A DNA stretch of 64,000 nucleotides from Drosophila pseudoobscura (GCF_009870125.1 NC_046683.1:7998001-8062000), one strand, 5' to 3'. Counted from the first letter of the stretch, positions 1 to 12,113 are shown. The notes: generated by a model not told the origin, from the sequence alone. Program-made: numbers and translations.

Positions 1-1994
1 AGACAACACCTACGACAATTTTGCCATATTTGTCAAGCAGAGTCGCCTTGAAGCGGATCTCCCCTACCCTCTCCTCGTAACCATTCGACTGCATTTGCCA
101 TAAGCCACTCTCGCACAAAAGCCAAGTCGAATCGAGTCGAGTCGAGTCGGGGCAAAAAGCCAAGACGGCAAAAGTAAAGCAAAGCAAAGCCATCGCAGAC
201 ATGGCTTGCTTTGTGGCTTAAATTCTACTTGATTTGAGTTAACCATTTTTCGCCAAACAAGTTTTTCAGCCAACACACACACGGGCACACAGATACGGGC
301 GAATCTTTGAATGTACGTAGGAGAGCAGCCAGCCCCAGCCCCAGCTAAAAGGTAAGACAGCAACAGGGCCAGGTGGGTACGTAGTACCTACCCAAAGAGT
401 GGGGCTAATGACGGTGCCTGTGCCGCCTCCTTCTCTGGTTGCAACGGCCACAAAGATATCGCAGAGAGAGAGAGAGAGACATACCTGGGATTTGTCAAGG
501 CTGTTGTCACGTATCCACCAGGCCAGAAACATATGCACATACATACAAACATATTTTCGTTATCATTCTACCATGAGTCATGGCTATAAGTATCTCAGAA
601 GTTGGCTTCATATTAGAAGAACTTGTTTTGATCAGCAAAACCCGATCGGCATATGGCATAGGTCGTTTATCATTAAGAAAGTGGTTTATTAACAAATAAA
701 TAAACAAATAAACACAAATAAGATTCAATTTCAGTTCTAAACTTTGATTAAAAGAGCACTTGAAAGGCTGACTTGGAAAGATATTCTGAGTCATACAGAC
801 ATACATATGTGGAAATTAGATGACAACTGTCGCAGACAAAGAAAAGCCGGAACAAGCACTCGTACATGCCTATGAGTCAATACGAATCAATATCATCATC
901 TTCTTGGAAGTAAAATACTGATTTATAAGCAAAAAAATATACATACTATACTATGTTGTTCTACTAGCAACTGGCTTCACATGGGGACTCTCTTCTCTAT
1001 AGAGATGATTGATATGATTGATTGAGATGATTCTCTATAGATGATTCTGTGTGACATTTCGTATACGAGTAGCTTCAAAATACGTGACACCTTGAGACCA
1101 TATTGGCTACCGATCGTAGGCTGTCATAAAGCCATTGAGACCCCCCATTGAAATCTTGTGTAATTTATCTGGTAATTCAGTTAATGCTTTGTGCATGACA
1201 AACTCTGTTTCTAAATATACATATACTATTATAGGTACATATGTTATGAAATTCTCTGCAGATGCGATCATGCGTTAAGCTTCAAAGGAAAAACATATAT
1301 ACATACTATATTGTAAAGATAGATACATACAGATACCAAACATATATCGTATGTATGCCTTTTTCCTAAATTATCTCGAGTCACGCAGAATGAACCCAAG
1401 AGATCTAGAGAGTTGGCAATTAATTGGGATTAGAGTTCTTTCAGGTGTATGGAAATTTCGGAAACACATACATACACATACAGATGATGCACATGCACAC
1501 GTACATCATACATACATATATGTGCACAGGTACTTTTGTGTGTATGTATAATGAAACAGAGGTGTACACCTATACATCTGTACATAGGTTTTGCTTTGTC
1601 GTTCGGCGAATAACGAACAAAACTGGTATTTTAACTTGTTGCTGCCTTGCCCCATTCCATTCCATTCCATTCCACTCCACTGCCCCTTTCCCCTACCCCG
1701 ATGGGAGCTCTGGTTTAATGATTACGCGACGCGGTCGCTGCTGCTGCTGCTGCTGCTGCTGCTACTCCAAAGTTGACGGAAAGGCGCCCTGACTGCCGAA
1801 GTACAGCGTCAAGTATGTAACGCGCGCACAAGCTGCGCATGCGCCCAGTCTCTCTCTCTCTCTCACTCTCTCCCTCTCTCCCTCTCTCGCTCTCCACAAA
1901 GACCGCTTGCCTCATCGCAGGCGGAGGGAGGCCTCATGCGTAAGCCCAAGATACAGTGAGTGCTAAGCTCTGCCTCCACCACTACCACCATCAG
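1..1994. other. Non-coding stretch with simple repeats
   Basis: I see no supportable coding exon here. The stretch holds simple repeats: a TCGAG run near 125-150, an AG run near 467-480, an ATTCC run near 1653-1675, a CTG run near 1738-1762 that gives spurious Leu/Cys/Ala runs in translation, and a long CT-rich tract near 1849-1893. Open frames in this part are short and compositionally driven. It could be the intron upstream of the terminal exon at 1995, whose pyrimidine-rich 3' end is visible just before that exon. This last point is inference. Confidence 0.5.
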
Positions 1995-2159
1995 AGAGGC
2001 ATTACCATTACCAGCAGCAGCGGTGGCTTCTATGGCGGCGTTTTGGGCAACATTCCAACAGTGCCAGGCCCACGCATTAGCCCCCAGTACTCGTACACCA
2101 CGGAGCTGAGCCCTGCTGATGGGATTATGGGCGAGGGCAGAGGCTACAGTTCTGACTAG
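1995..2159 (+). CDS. Putative terminal coding exon of an unidentified plus-strand gene
   Basis: After a pyrimidine-rich tract ending in CATCAG (1989-1994) the sequence opens into 54 codons with unbiased, protein-like composition and a TAG stop at 2157-2159. The peptide starts RGITITSSSGGFYGG and ends GEGRGYSSD; it is rich in Gly, Ser, Pro and Tyr and has no hydrophobic core, like a disordered C-terminal tail. The frame is also open a little upstream, with an ATG at 1956, but the splice-acceptor context makes a last exon more likely than a 67-aa gene. I do not recognise the family. The upstream exons, if they exist, are not identifiable in the window. Confidence 0.35.
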   Translation, partial: RGITITSSSGGFYGGVLGNIPTVPGPRISPQYSYTTELSPADGIMGEGRGYSSD

Positions 2160-3983
2160 AAGGCATTCGGGATCCCAACAATCGCTGGGTAGTAAAGACT
2201 TCAAAAGAAAGTACTTTATAGTGTCCATTCTGGCTTAGAATTGAAATGCCCTAAACAGATGGGAATCACTTTCATAATTATAATCTTTTGCAAATCTGTT
2301 CATTTGAATCATTAGAGTATCATATTTTTTTGCTTGGATTGCCGATTACATATGGTTTTTGATTGGATAGGAAACTGTGATCAAAGTCCAGTCGAAAATA
2401 TATATTTAAGCCATAGTTAGTTATAGTTAAGCTACCAAATATAATATCCTTTAAAGAATTTAATGCCCAGGAACCCCAGTAACTAAATATATTACCCGCT
2501 TAATACTCAAAGAACCCTCGGCTTAAGTTAAGTTGCCGCAAATAATTAATTCGAGTGGAGTGTAAGAACTTGTTGAAGTGCAGCATCAGCATCGGCATCA
2601 GCAAGCAGTTGCATCAGTAATGATTGTGCACAGAAGGCAGACAGACGCCATCGGAAATGATCGTGAAGCGACGGAACAATAGAATTTAATGAACACATCA
2701 ACTGCGATGAGGATGAGGATGGGAATGGGAATGGGGAGAACTCTCCTCCTCTCCACTCACCACTCTCCACTCTCTATTCTCCATTGTCGAGTCCACTCCA
2801 CTCGATACTCGGATACAATTGAGTGGCACTTTCTCGGATCAGAGGCAATTTGTTTCGTCAGGGGGATTACTGTACTTTTTTTTCTGTGTGGGGGAAAGCA
2901 GGCTCTCGATCGATTCTATTCTATTCTATTCTAAGTTATATTGTGGGGAATATGGAATGGGTAATTGAGTATTGGGGGCTGCTGGCTGGCATTGTCAACT
3001 ATCAAACAATTGTGTGAAAAGTGTCAGACAGTCGTATGAGTAATACAAATTCCTGGCTGATCTCGTATGCGGACCGGACGATGATGTATATCCAATTCGC
3101 AGAAGTTGTCCCATCGATAGGCCCGTGTGGCGTCCAATACTAATTAGACGGCGACTGTTTTTGCATGTTTCGTGAGCGCACAGTGCGCTGCATTTGTTTG
3201 TTCACACCACAGGCTCAGGCACAGCCGCAGCTAAAACAAAGCTGTACAAATAGCTTAAAACTAAAGACTTAAATATATGGATACACATGTAGTATTTCCT
3301 TCGGCGAAGGTTACGTTGGACATGCGAAGGCGAGGGCTGCACATTAATTGTTTGTTTTCATAATTTGTATGCCAAAAAAATAAAGAAAATTTCACGAAGA
3401 GGAAACAATAGCAAAGTTTTTAGTATTTTATCAGTAAACTACTAACATGAACACTGCACTTTTGTTGGTAAGTATATATCTATGTATGTATATATTTTTT
3501 TCGTTTGCTTTTGGTTATGCTTCAAAAGCCAGAGATGAACAGAGACAGAGAGAGAGCAAGAGATTTCGCAACGGTATTACGGGACTTGGCTTTTCTGTAC
3601 CAAAAAAAAAAAAAACAACAACAAAAATATACACAAACAACTTGGATATTTTTCTTTTCGTTACTTTTTCGTTTGTTTCGGTTTGGATCGCGCTCCGACA
3701 CTTAGCTCTAGCCGCGCTCTGGGCCGCTCGATCTCGTCGTGTGGGTATCGTTTCTGTGGGATTATTCAATGCCGATTCTGTGCGAACTACTGCGGATCGG
3801 ATCGGATCGGATCGGATGGGTCTGTGTTGTGTCCGTACCCCGAACGCGCTCTAGTGGATTACCTGCTAGCGACTGACTGGCGCGACTGCTTGCCATTCCA
3901 TTCGGCGGCTCCACCGCTGAGTCTGTGCATTCATCAATCTCTTAGCCAACTCAAACTCCTCTCTCTCTCGCTCTCTGTTGCCA

Positions 3984-4017
<34 letters not shown>

Positions 4018-4083
4018 CTCTTGACGCGAGATCACCTTTGCAGGCCCACCGATGCGCATCGGATACACCGCTAGTTGGAGCTG
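2160..4083. promoter_or_regulatory. Non-coding stretch; possible promoter region near 3660-4083
   Basis: No supportable gene. The first 1.3 kb is AT-rich with scattered simple repeats, including a TTCTA run near 2919-2934. From about 3690 the sequence becomes GC-richer, with a four-fold GGATC repeat near 3795-3818 and a CT run (GAGA-factor-type on the other strand) near 3987-4016. This lies directly upstream of the first array unit, whose beginning contains small plus-strand frames followed by GTGAGC near 4475. The combination resembles a fly promoter with a first exon, but no downstream exon can be linked to it. The array starts at the GAGCTGG at 4084. Confidence 0.2.
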
Positions 4084-5244
4084 GAGCTGGCCCTCGACCC
4101 ACCGAAAACCCACGAAACCAACAAAATCCATAACGAGCCACAGACGAAAGCCCAGCTCGGAGAGCGAGCCACGATCGGTATCGCTGTATCTCTGGCCCAA
4201 AGTATCTCTCGTCGTGTACCGTCGTGTATTGCCAAAACCTGTTGCGCTGCTTGGATTTAATTGCGCTGCCTGCCCACCTCTACCTCTACCTCATCATTGT
4301 CTCTCTGGTGTTTGTTGTCCATTAGACAAACTGAGAGTTAGCGTCAGCACAGCTCTTTTCGGATGGGAGAGCACCACGTAGTACACGACAGACCCAAAGC
4401 AACGAGAAACAGGCAATGCACTCGCCCAGCTCGTCATGGTGTACAGCGAATCAGCTATACGCTATACGGTGAGCCCTCTAAATAGCAAACATTTGGCAAA
4501 AATACCAATAATGAACTACTCTTTAGCGTACTTCAATTCCATTTCCTTTATCTAGCTTCCACTGTATTTGCTCCCACTCAGTAGTGGGCTGGGCTCAGGT
4601 AGGTTGGGAGGCAGAAAAGCATTTCTACTCTTTCGGAGAGGCCAGGGCCCTAGCAAATAAATAGTCAAGTCCAATCTGGATTCAGGATCAGTAGGTTCTT
4701 ACTCAAGTTATGTAAGTTATGTACTTCCAACTGCAACTGGAGGCTTGCTCTGCAGCGTGTCCGCTCCGGAATATACCGAAAAGTACGTACCTTTATCATT
4801 TATTGGACAATTTTCATGATTAGCAGCTTGTTTTGTTGGGAACTGCCACTGCAAAATTAAAATATTACATAAATACCTAACCTTGCAAAGAGCATAAAAA
4901 CAAACAAGTAGCAAAGTTTAAGAAACGTATCAAATGATATAAAACTTCAACTTTGGTCTAATTTCTCATCAGCTGAAAGTATGAGCTGAGTATATTTCTC
5001 TTCTCTTCTCCATCCATTATTTTTTCTGTATCACTAATAAGAGATCTTAGATTTTTAAACAAGATTTTGGCGCAACACATAAGTTGTTTCATATCAAAAT
5101 CGTAACATAAATATACAATTTCTTCAGTGTTTGGCTTGAGATCGATCTTATAGATTTGTTGGTTCTTTTTGTTTTTTGTTTTGTTTTGTGCATTGCTTCC
5201 TTGGAGAACAAGGAACAGTCTTGAGTGTGGGTGTTTAAAGATGC

Positions 5245-6451
5245 TTAATTTTTAATGAAACCATCATCATCATCCTGATCATCATCATCATCAAAGTCGT
5301 TTTCTGTCATATCAGCGTCGTTGAGTACCAAACGGAATGTGGTTGGTGTATTCATCAGTTTACGAAGAAACTCAGGCTCTAGAGTATTGTAACGTAAGTC
5401 AACCAGAGCCAAGTTATCGCTCTCGATTGGCTTTTCTACATCGATTTCTGCATGGGATGTCGGGATGTCAGGATGTCAGGATGTCAGGATGTCAGGATGT
5501 CGAATTGATTAAGATGTTCGGCTCTGAGAACTCCTCTCACATGAACTTACCCGTAATGAAGTTGTCCTGAGCATACAAATATATCAAATGCGGCAACTTG
5601 AAAACTACATCGGGCAATTCAAACAGATAATTACACGATATATTGAGACTTTCCAAGGCTCGCAGATTGCCAATCTCCTTTGGAAGTGTCGCAAGTAAAT
5701 TATGTGCTATATTGAGATCTGAAACGATTAGATAAACAATATGTACGCATGCAGCTATATGTATAAGGTAATGCTGATTATGTCTTACTTGTTATGAATT
5801 TGAAATCAAGGGCCAATTTTGGTTGTATCTCTTCCATTAAATTGCCGCTAAGATCACAGTGCTTAATCTCAGTCCCAGCATTGGACATAAAGTTAAAGAC
5901 CTCATCAGGAATTTCAGTCAGTTGGCTATCGTTGAGATCTGCAAGAAGGAAAGTGCGATTCAAATACAGGTATCCTTTTTTATATATTCAATAGAGCTAT
6001 GCATGTTTTACTCGCCAATTTGCCGAAGGGGTGACGCGTTTCATATGTTTTGCACCACTACACGAATAGAATTCCAAGAAAATTGTACGAAAATGCACAA
6101 AATAGTGCCTTGACAGCGGCTGAAAGTGGCACTTACTTCCACAAAACGTTGCGCATGCGCACGCGGACTTTGGGCAGTAGGGGCAGGAGCCCTGGTGGGC
6201 CACACAATGGAGCTGCACATATGAAAAGGTTCCCTTGTGTTGCAGCTTGCAAGTCAAGAATTAAGGTCGATTCCGGTGTATTTTTCTAATGCAAATTTAT
6301 GTACGCACGCATGTGCGTGTGCGTGTGCGTATTCGTGCTCGTGTGCCTGTGGTGGCTTTTGCACAAACTTACCCAAAATGCCCGTGGAACTGGCGATCTG
6401 GCACTTGGAAATCAGCGGATTAACGGCGTTCATTAGCGTCTCTTGGTCCAT
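5245..6451 (-). CDS. LRRC20-like leucine-rich repeat protein, array copy 1
   Basis: Complement of exons 5245-5447, 5551-5718, 5789-5938 and 6373-6451; 600 nt, 199 aa. All introns have GT..AG ends, and every exon junction is in phase 1. The start MDQETLMNAV was chosen because the upstream in-frame ATGs lie in AT-rich sequence and because the length then matches human LRRC20 (184 aa). Leucine-rich repeats run from about residue 27 to 160, with motifs such as DLNDSQLTEIP, CDLSGNLMEEI and LNIAHNLLATLP. The C-terminus is an acidic tail of Asp runs ending GFIKN. No signal peptide or membrane segment is visible, so a soluble intracellular scaffold-type protein is likely. Its partner is unknown. The same intron positions in the single-copy paralogue at 21398-23784 show DNA-level duplication, not retroposition. 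Confidence 0.85.
5450..5503 (-). repeat. 8-bp minisatellite in intron 3 of the LRR copies, beside the 3' splice site
   Basis: On the plus strand GGATGTCA/G is repeated six times (read as TGACATCC on the gene strand), immediately before the ATGCAG acceptor of exon 4. The same array is present at about 9674-9727 (six units), 13901-13962 (seven units) and 18139-18184 (five units). It forms the pyrimidine-containing region in front of the splice site, so copy-number changes alter the distance between branch point and acceptor. The single-copy paralogue lacks it. Confidence 0.9.
6150..6161. promoter_or_regulatory. Palindromic NRF-1/Ewg-type site in LRR intron 1
   Basis: TGCGCATGCGCA is a perfect palindrome matching the recognition sequence of the NRF-1/Ewg family. 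It lies in intron 1 of LRR copy 1, and identical sites are at about 10374, 14609 and 18831 in the other units. About 15 bases further along the gene strand is a strong unused donor (GGAAGTAAGTG, near 6130-6140), so the site may mark an alternative promoter with its own short first exon. The motif match is seen; the promoter is inferred. Confidence 0.35.
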
Positions 6452-6641
6452 TTTTGAACTTTCTTGCAAATTTTCGCTTGCGCCGCAATATTTTCTTTGA
6501 TTAAATGTCTGCTGCGCTGCCAACTTTGAAGAAATATGTGAAAATTGCCTAAAAGTCGTAGCTCGAATATATACAACAATTGACTCTTGAATGTAGTCGA
6601 TAACAATAGTTCCGTCATTTGTGCCAATCGGTCGCAACAAC

Positions 6642-6649
6642 TGACGTCA
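6642..6649. promoter_or_regulatory. CRE-type palindrome upstream of LRR copies
   Basis: TGACGTCA, a consensus CREB/ATF site, lies about 190 nt upstream of the copy 1 start codon. The same site occurs at 10866, 15101 and 19323. A TATCGATA palindrome, the DRE motif common in fly housekeeping promoters, lies at 6819-6826 and in the equivalent place of each unit. These support a promoter between 6452 and about 6850 reading leftward. No transcription start is visible. Confidence 0.35.
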
Positions 6650-7333
6650 TAAATTCAATTGTCAAGTGTTACCAAAGGAAAATATATGTATATATTAGTG
6701 GGAGATTGAAGCAATTGATTCAATATTCTTTAATCTATGTTGAAGCAGGAAAGGATTGCTCGCTTATAGTGCTTGCTTCTACTTTTCGTCTTCAGTTCTA
6801 TCAGAATTTATTAAGAAATATCGATATATCCATGTATAATTTGTTTATGCATTTATATCTATCTACTCCTGTTGTTTTAATTCTGGCGGTCCTCCATGTA
6901 CAACAGTTCAATGTGGAATGAGCATGATCCAAACGGATCGGTTCAATTCCGCCCGAAAGCTATCTAACCATTAATTTCACAGTAGAGGACTTTTAGCAGC
7001 TTGAACCTATGTCTGCATAACGACATGGGACCCTGCTGAAGGAATATGCCAAGCTGCTGCCATAACGAGTGGAGTTGAAGCAGCGATTCGTCCAACTGAA
7101 GGAAGAGATGGGAGAAAAAAACACTGCTCCATACAAATTTGAATTTCCCGGGTAGTGCCAGTGTGACCATATTGTGTCAGGTCAATTGTTATGTCCAGAG
7201 CTGCCAACTTTTCAAAAAGAAAAAAACTGTTTTTAACTTGAAGAAAACGAAAACAGATGAATATTTTCAGAAAAAAGTGTTAATAATTATGTTCGGCTAA
7301 CGGCGCTTCATCACCCTCCCTGTGGCCACTGCC

Positions 7334-7889
7334 ATGGCCCTCCTCCGTGCGTCCCACGCTGTTTTCTCCTCCGTTGGGGATTCCGTCGTAGCTCCTCGTC
7401 CTCTCGGAAGGTAAAAGGGATGTCCTGCTGGCTGGAATGTGGCAAACACTCCTGTTTGTCCTGCTGCGGGCCATAGCCATGATGCCGCTGCTATGTCGCT
7501 GAGTCGCCGATGTGGCGGCCCGTCTGCTGCAGCAGGGACCTGTGATCGCCGGCGGAATTGTTGGTACACGCCCACGGGAAATAATGTCAGCAGCCCGCAA
7601 TTCATACGCCGCCGAACCAAACGGTGGGAATCAGCTTCGAGACGCGTAAGTGAATCAGTATATAATTATGGATACATTTTAAAATATATATTCCTTCACA
7701 GAGGGCTTATGTAGCCTACGCTTTGCCACAAACCGAGCCGCATCCGATTTCCCCCGCCATACGGAGTCCTATCCATTAATGAGGAGTATTCGAGACAGAC
7801 CGGCGCCTTACAAGCCATACTTCGACCTGGACACCGACAACAAGGACTTTGACTATGGCAACCAAGGGAGCGGCTGCGCGGGCTACTAG
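7334..7889 (+). pseudogene. Decayed two-exon plus-strand gene, array copy 1
   Basis: An ATG at 7334 opens a short basic, Ser/Ala/Arg-rich frame (starts MALLRASHAVFSSV) that resembles a mitochondrial presequence but stops after 26 codons. Further protein-like stretches follow in other frames (for example [15 protein letters not shown] near 7515). A plausible intron lies at 7646-7701 (GTAAGT donor, TTCACAG acceptor). The second exon has an open frame ending DKDFDYGNQGSGCAGY before TAG at 7887-7889, but it does not join in frame to exon 1 without a stop. I read this as a pseudogene and do not recognise the family. A degraded fragment with KEYAKLLP and VQLKEEMGEK lies just upstream near 7038-7155. 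Confidence 0.35.
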
Positions 7890-9468
7890 ACTACACTCGT
7901 TGTTATTAGGTTTAAGATTGATACAACTGCTTTCCACTTGTTTTTTTTATTATTCATATCATTCAATGTCCTTGCAAAGAATCGGAGAAATTTGACTGGC
8001 TGGTATTGTTTGAGTCCTTACCAAAGGATCAAGGATATTTGTCCAATTAAAGGAACCTATAGAATGACCAGATATAACGGAGAAACCAGGAAAAATATGA
8101 CTGGAGAAAATATCCTTGTTCCTTGGTTCTTTATAGGGACTTCATCAAAATAAGGACTTTCTTCCGATCGCACGAAGCCATCGCCTGCCTAGATCGGACC
8201 GTAAATAGCGAAGAAATCGAAATATGTATGACTGGGTTTGTCGAAGTCCCTATCCAAGGATCAAGGATATTTTCCGATCAGAAAAAGAGATACGCCATAT
8301 CTCTGCTATACGGAGCTGGCCCTCGACCCACCGAAAGCCCACGAAACCAACGAAATCTACAACGAGCCACAGACGAAAGCCCAGCTCGGAGAGCGAGCCA
8401 CGATCGGTATCGTTGTATCTCTGGCCCAAAGTATCTCTCGTCGTGTACCGTCGTGTATTGCCAAAACCTGTTGCGTTGCTTGGATTTAATTGCGCTGCCT
8501 GCCCACTTCTACCTCTACCTCTCATCATTGTCTCTCTGGTGTTTGTTGTCCATTAGACAAACTGAGAGTTAGCGTCAGCACAGCTCTTTTCGGATGGGAG
8601 AGCACCACGTAGTACACGACAGACCCAAAGCAACGAGAAACAGGCAATGCACTCGCCCAGCTCGTCATGGTGTACAGCGAATCAGCTATACGCTATACGG
8701 TGAGCCCTCTAAATAGCAAACATTTGGCAAAAATACCAATAATTAACTACTCTTTAGCGTACTTCAATTCCATTTCCTTTATCTGGCTTCCACTGTATTT
8801 GCTCCCACTCAGTAGTGGGCTGGGCTCAGGTAGGTTGGGAGGCAGAAAAGCATTTCTACTCTTTCGGAGAGGCCAGGGCCCTAGCAAATAAATAGTCAAG
8901 TCCAATCTGGATTCAGGATCAGTAGGTTCTTACTCAAGTTATGTAAGTTATGTACTTCCAACTGCAACTGGAGGCTTGCTCTGCAGCGTGTCCGCTCCGG
9001 AATATACCGAAAAGTACGTACCTTTATCATTTATTGGACAATTTTCATGATTAGCAGCTTGTTTTGTTGGGAACTGCCACTGCAAAATTAAAATATTACA
9101 TAAATACCTAACCTTGCAAAGAGCATAAAAACAAACAAGTAGCAAAGTTTAAGAAACGTATCAAATGATATAAAACTTCAACTTTGGTCTAATTTCTCAT
9201 CAGCTGAAAGTATGAGCTGAGTATATTTCTCTTCTCTTCTCCATCCATTATTTTTTCTGTATCACTAATAAGAGATCTTAGATTTTTAAACAAGATTTTG
9301 GCGCAACACATAAGTTGTTTCATATCAAAATCGTAACATAAATATACAATTTCTTCAGTGTTTGGCTTGAGATCGATCTTATAGATTTGTTGGTTCTTTT
9401 TGTTTTGTTTTGTGCATTGCTTCCTTGGAGAACAAGGAACAGTCTTGAGTGTGGGTGTTTAAAGATGC

Positions 9469-10675
9469 TTAATTTTTAATGAAACCATCATCATCATCCT
9501 GATCATCATCATCATCAAAGTCGTTTTCTGTCATATCAGCGTCGTTGAGTACCAAACGGAATGTGGTTGGTGTATTCATCAGTTTACGAAGAAACTCAGG
9601 CTCTAGAGTATTGTAACGTAAGTCAACCAGAGCCAAGTTATCGCTCTCGATTGGCTTTTCTACATCGATTTCTGCATGGGATGTCGGGATGTCAGGATGT
9701 CAGGATGTCAGGATGTCAGGATGTCGAATTGATTAAGATGTTCGGCTCTGAGAACTCCTCTCACATGAACTTACCCGTAATGAAGTTGTCCTGAGCATAC
9801 AAATATATCAAATGCGGCAACTTGAAAACTACATCGGGCAATTCAAACAGATAATTACACGATATATTGAGACTTTCCAAGGCTCGCAGATTGCCAATCT
9901 CCTTTGGAAGTGTCGCAAGTAAATTATGTGCTATATTGAGATCTGAAACGATTAGATAAACAATATGTACGCATGCAGCTATATGTATAAGGTAATGCTG
10001 ATTATGTCTTACTTGTTATGAATTTGAAATCGAGGGCCAATTTTGGTTGTATCTCTTCCATTAAATTGCCGCTAAGATCACAGTGCTTAATCTCAGTCCC
10101 AGCATTGGACATAAAGTTAAAGACCTCATCAGGAATTTCAGTCAGTTGGCTATCGTTGAGATCTGCAAGAAGGAAAGTGCGATTCAAATACAGGTATCCT
10201 TTTTTATATATTCAATAGAGCTATGCATGTTTTACTCGCCAATTTGCCGAAGGGGTGACGCGTTTCATATGTTTTGCACCACTACACGAATAGAATTCCA
10301 AGAAAATTGTACGAAAATGCACAAAATAGTGCCTTGACAGCGGCTGAAAGTGGCACTTACTTCCACAAAACGTTGCGCATGCGCACGCGGACTTTGGGCA
10401 GTAGGGGCAGGAGCCCTGGTGGGCCACACAATGGAGCTGCACATATGAAAAGGTTCCCTTGTGTTGCAGCTTGCAAGTCAAGAATTAAGGTCGATTCCGG
10501 TGTATTTTTCTAATGCAAATTTATGTACGCACGCATGTGCGTGTGCGTGTGCGTATTCGTGCTCGTGTGCCTGTGGTGGCTTTTGCACAAACTTACCCAA
10601 AATGCCCGTGGAACTGGCGATCTGGCACTTGGAAATCAGCGGATTAACGGCGTTCATTAGCGTCTCTTGGTCCAT
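9469..10675 (-). CDS. LRRC20-like leucine-rich repeat protein, array copy 2
   Basis: Complement of exons 9469-9671, 9775-9942, 10013-10162 and 10597-10675; 199 aa. The frame and all splice sites are intact. It differs from copy 1 by one visible synonymous change in exon 2 (Leu codon CTT to CTC). Intron 3 has six 8-bp repeat units next to the acceptor, as in copy 1. Confidence 0.85.
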
Positions 10676-11557
10676 TTTTGAACTTTCTTGCAAATTTTCG
10701 CTTGCGCCGCAATATTTTCTTTGATTAAATGTCTGCTGCGCTGCCAACTTTGAAGAAATATGTGAAAATTGCCTAAAAGTCGTAGCTCGAATATATACAA
10801 CAATTGACTCTTGAATGTAGTCGATAACAATAGTTCCGTCATTTGTGCCAATCGGTCGCAACAACTGACGTCATAAATTCAATTGTCAAGTGTTACCAAA
10901 GGAAAATATATGTATATATTAGTGGGAGATTGAAGCAATTGATTCAATATTCTTTAATCTATGTTGAAGCAGGAAAGGATTGCTCGCTTATAGTGCTTGC
11001 TTCTACTTTTCGTCTTCAGTTCTATCAGAATTTATTAAGAAATATCGATATATCCATGTATAATTTGTTTATGCATTTATATCTATCTACTCCTGTTGTT
11101 TTAATTCTGGCGGTCCTCCATGTACAACAGTTCAATGTGGAATGAGCATGATCCAAACGGATCGGTTCAATTCCGCCCGAAAGCTATCTAACCATTAATT
11201 TCACAGTAGAGGACTTTTAGCAGCTTGAACCTATGTCTGCATAACGACATGGGACCCTGCTGAAGGAATATGCCAAGCTGCTGCCATAACGAGTGGAGTT
11301 GAAGCAGCGATTCGTCCAACTGAAGGAAGAGATGGGAGAAAAAAACAATGCTCCATACAAATTTGAATTTCCCGGGTAGTGCCAGTGTGACCATATTGTG
11401 TCAGGTCAATTGTTATGTCCAGAGCTGCCAACTTTTCAAAAAGAAAAAAACTGTTTTTAACTTGAAGAAAACGAAAACAGATGAATATTTTCAGAAAAAA
11501 GTGTTAATAATTATGTTCGGCTAACGGCGCTTCATCACCCTCCCTGTGGCCACTGCC

Positions 11558-12113
11558 ATGGCCCTCCTCCGTGCGTCCCACGCTGTTTTCTCCTCCGTTG
11601 GGGATTCCGTCGTAGCTCCTCGTCCTCTCGGAAGGTAAAAGGGATGTCCTGCTGGCTGGAATGTGGCAAACACTCCTGTTTGTCCTGCTGCGGGCCATAG
11701 CCATAATGCCGCTGCTATGTCGCTGAGTCGCCGATGTGGCGGCCCGTCTGCTGCAGCAGGGACCTGTGATCGCCGGCGGAATTGTTGGTACACGCCCACG
11801 GGAAATAATGTCAGCAGCCCGCAATTCATACGCCGCCGAACCAAACGGTGGGAATCAGCTTCGAGACGCGTAAGTGAATCAGTATATAATTATGGATACA
11901 TTTTAAAATATATATTCCTTCACAGAGGGCTTATGTAGCCTACGCTTTGCCACAAACGTAGCGGCATCCGATTTCCCCCGCCATACGGAGTCCTATCCAT
12001 TAATGAGGAGTATTCGAGACAGACCGGCGCCTTACAAGCCATACTTCGACCTGGACACCGACAACAAGGACTTTGACTATGGCAACCAAGGGAGCGGCTG
12101 CGCGGGCTACTAG
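11558..12113 (+). pseudogene. Decayed two-exon plus-strand gene, array copy 2
   Basis: Same structure and same interrupted frames as the copy in unit 1. Copy 2 carries its own substitutions in exon 2 (AACGTAGCGGC instead of AACCGAGCCGC near 11957), which fits a sequence that is no longer constrained. Confidence 0.35.

Noticed and set aside
3866-4200. Minus-strand Arg/Glu-repeat frames
   Set aside because: They are translations of a CT/GA simple repeat.
5450-5503. Short regularly spaced repeats resembling a CRISPR array
   Set aside because: The 8-bp units are directly contiguous, without spacers, in a eukaryotic intron; this is a minisatellite.
8123-8572. 149-codon plus-strand frame repeated in three units
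   Set aside because: It runs through the degenerate junction repeats and promoter-like segment, and several overlapping frames of similar length coexist.
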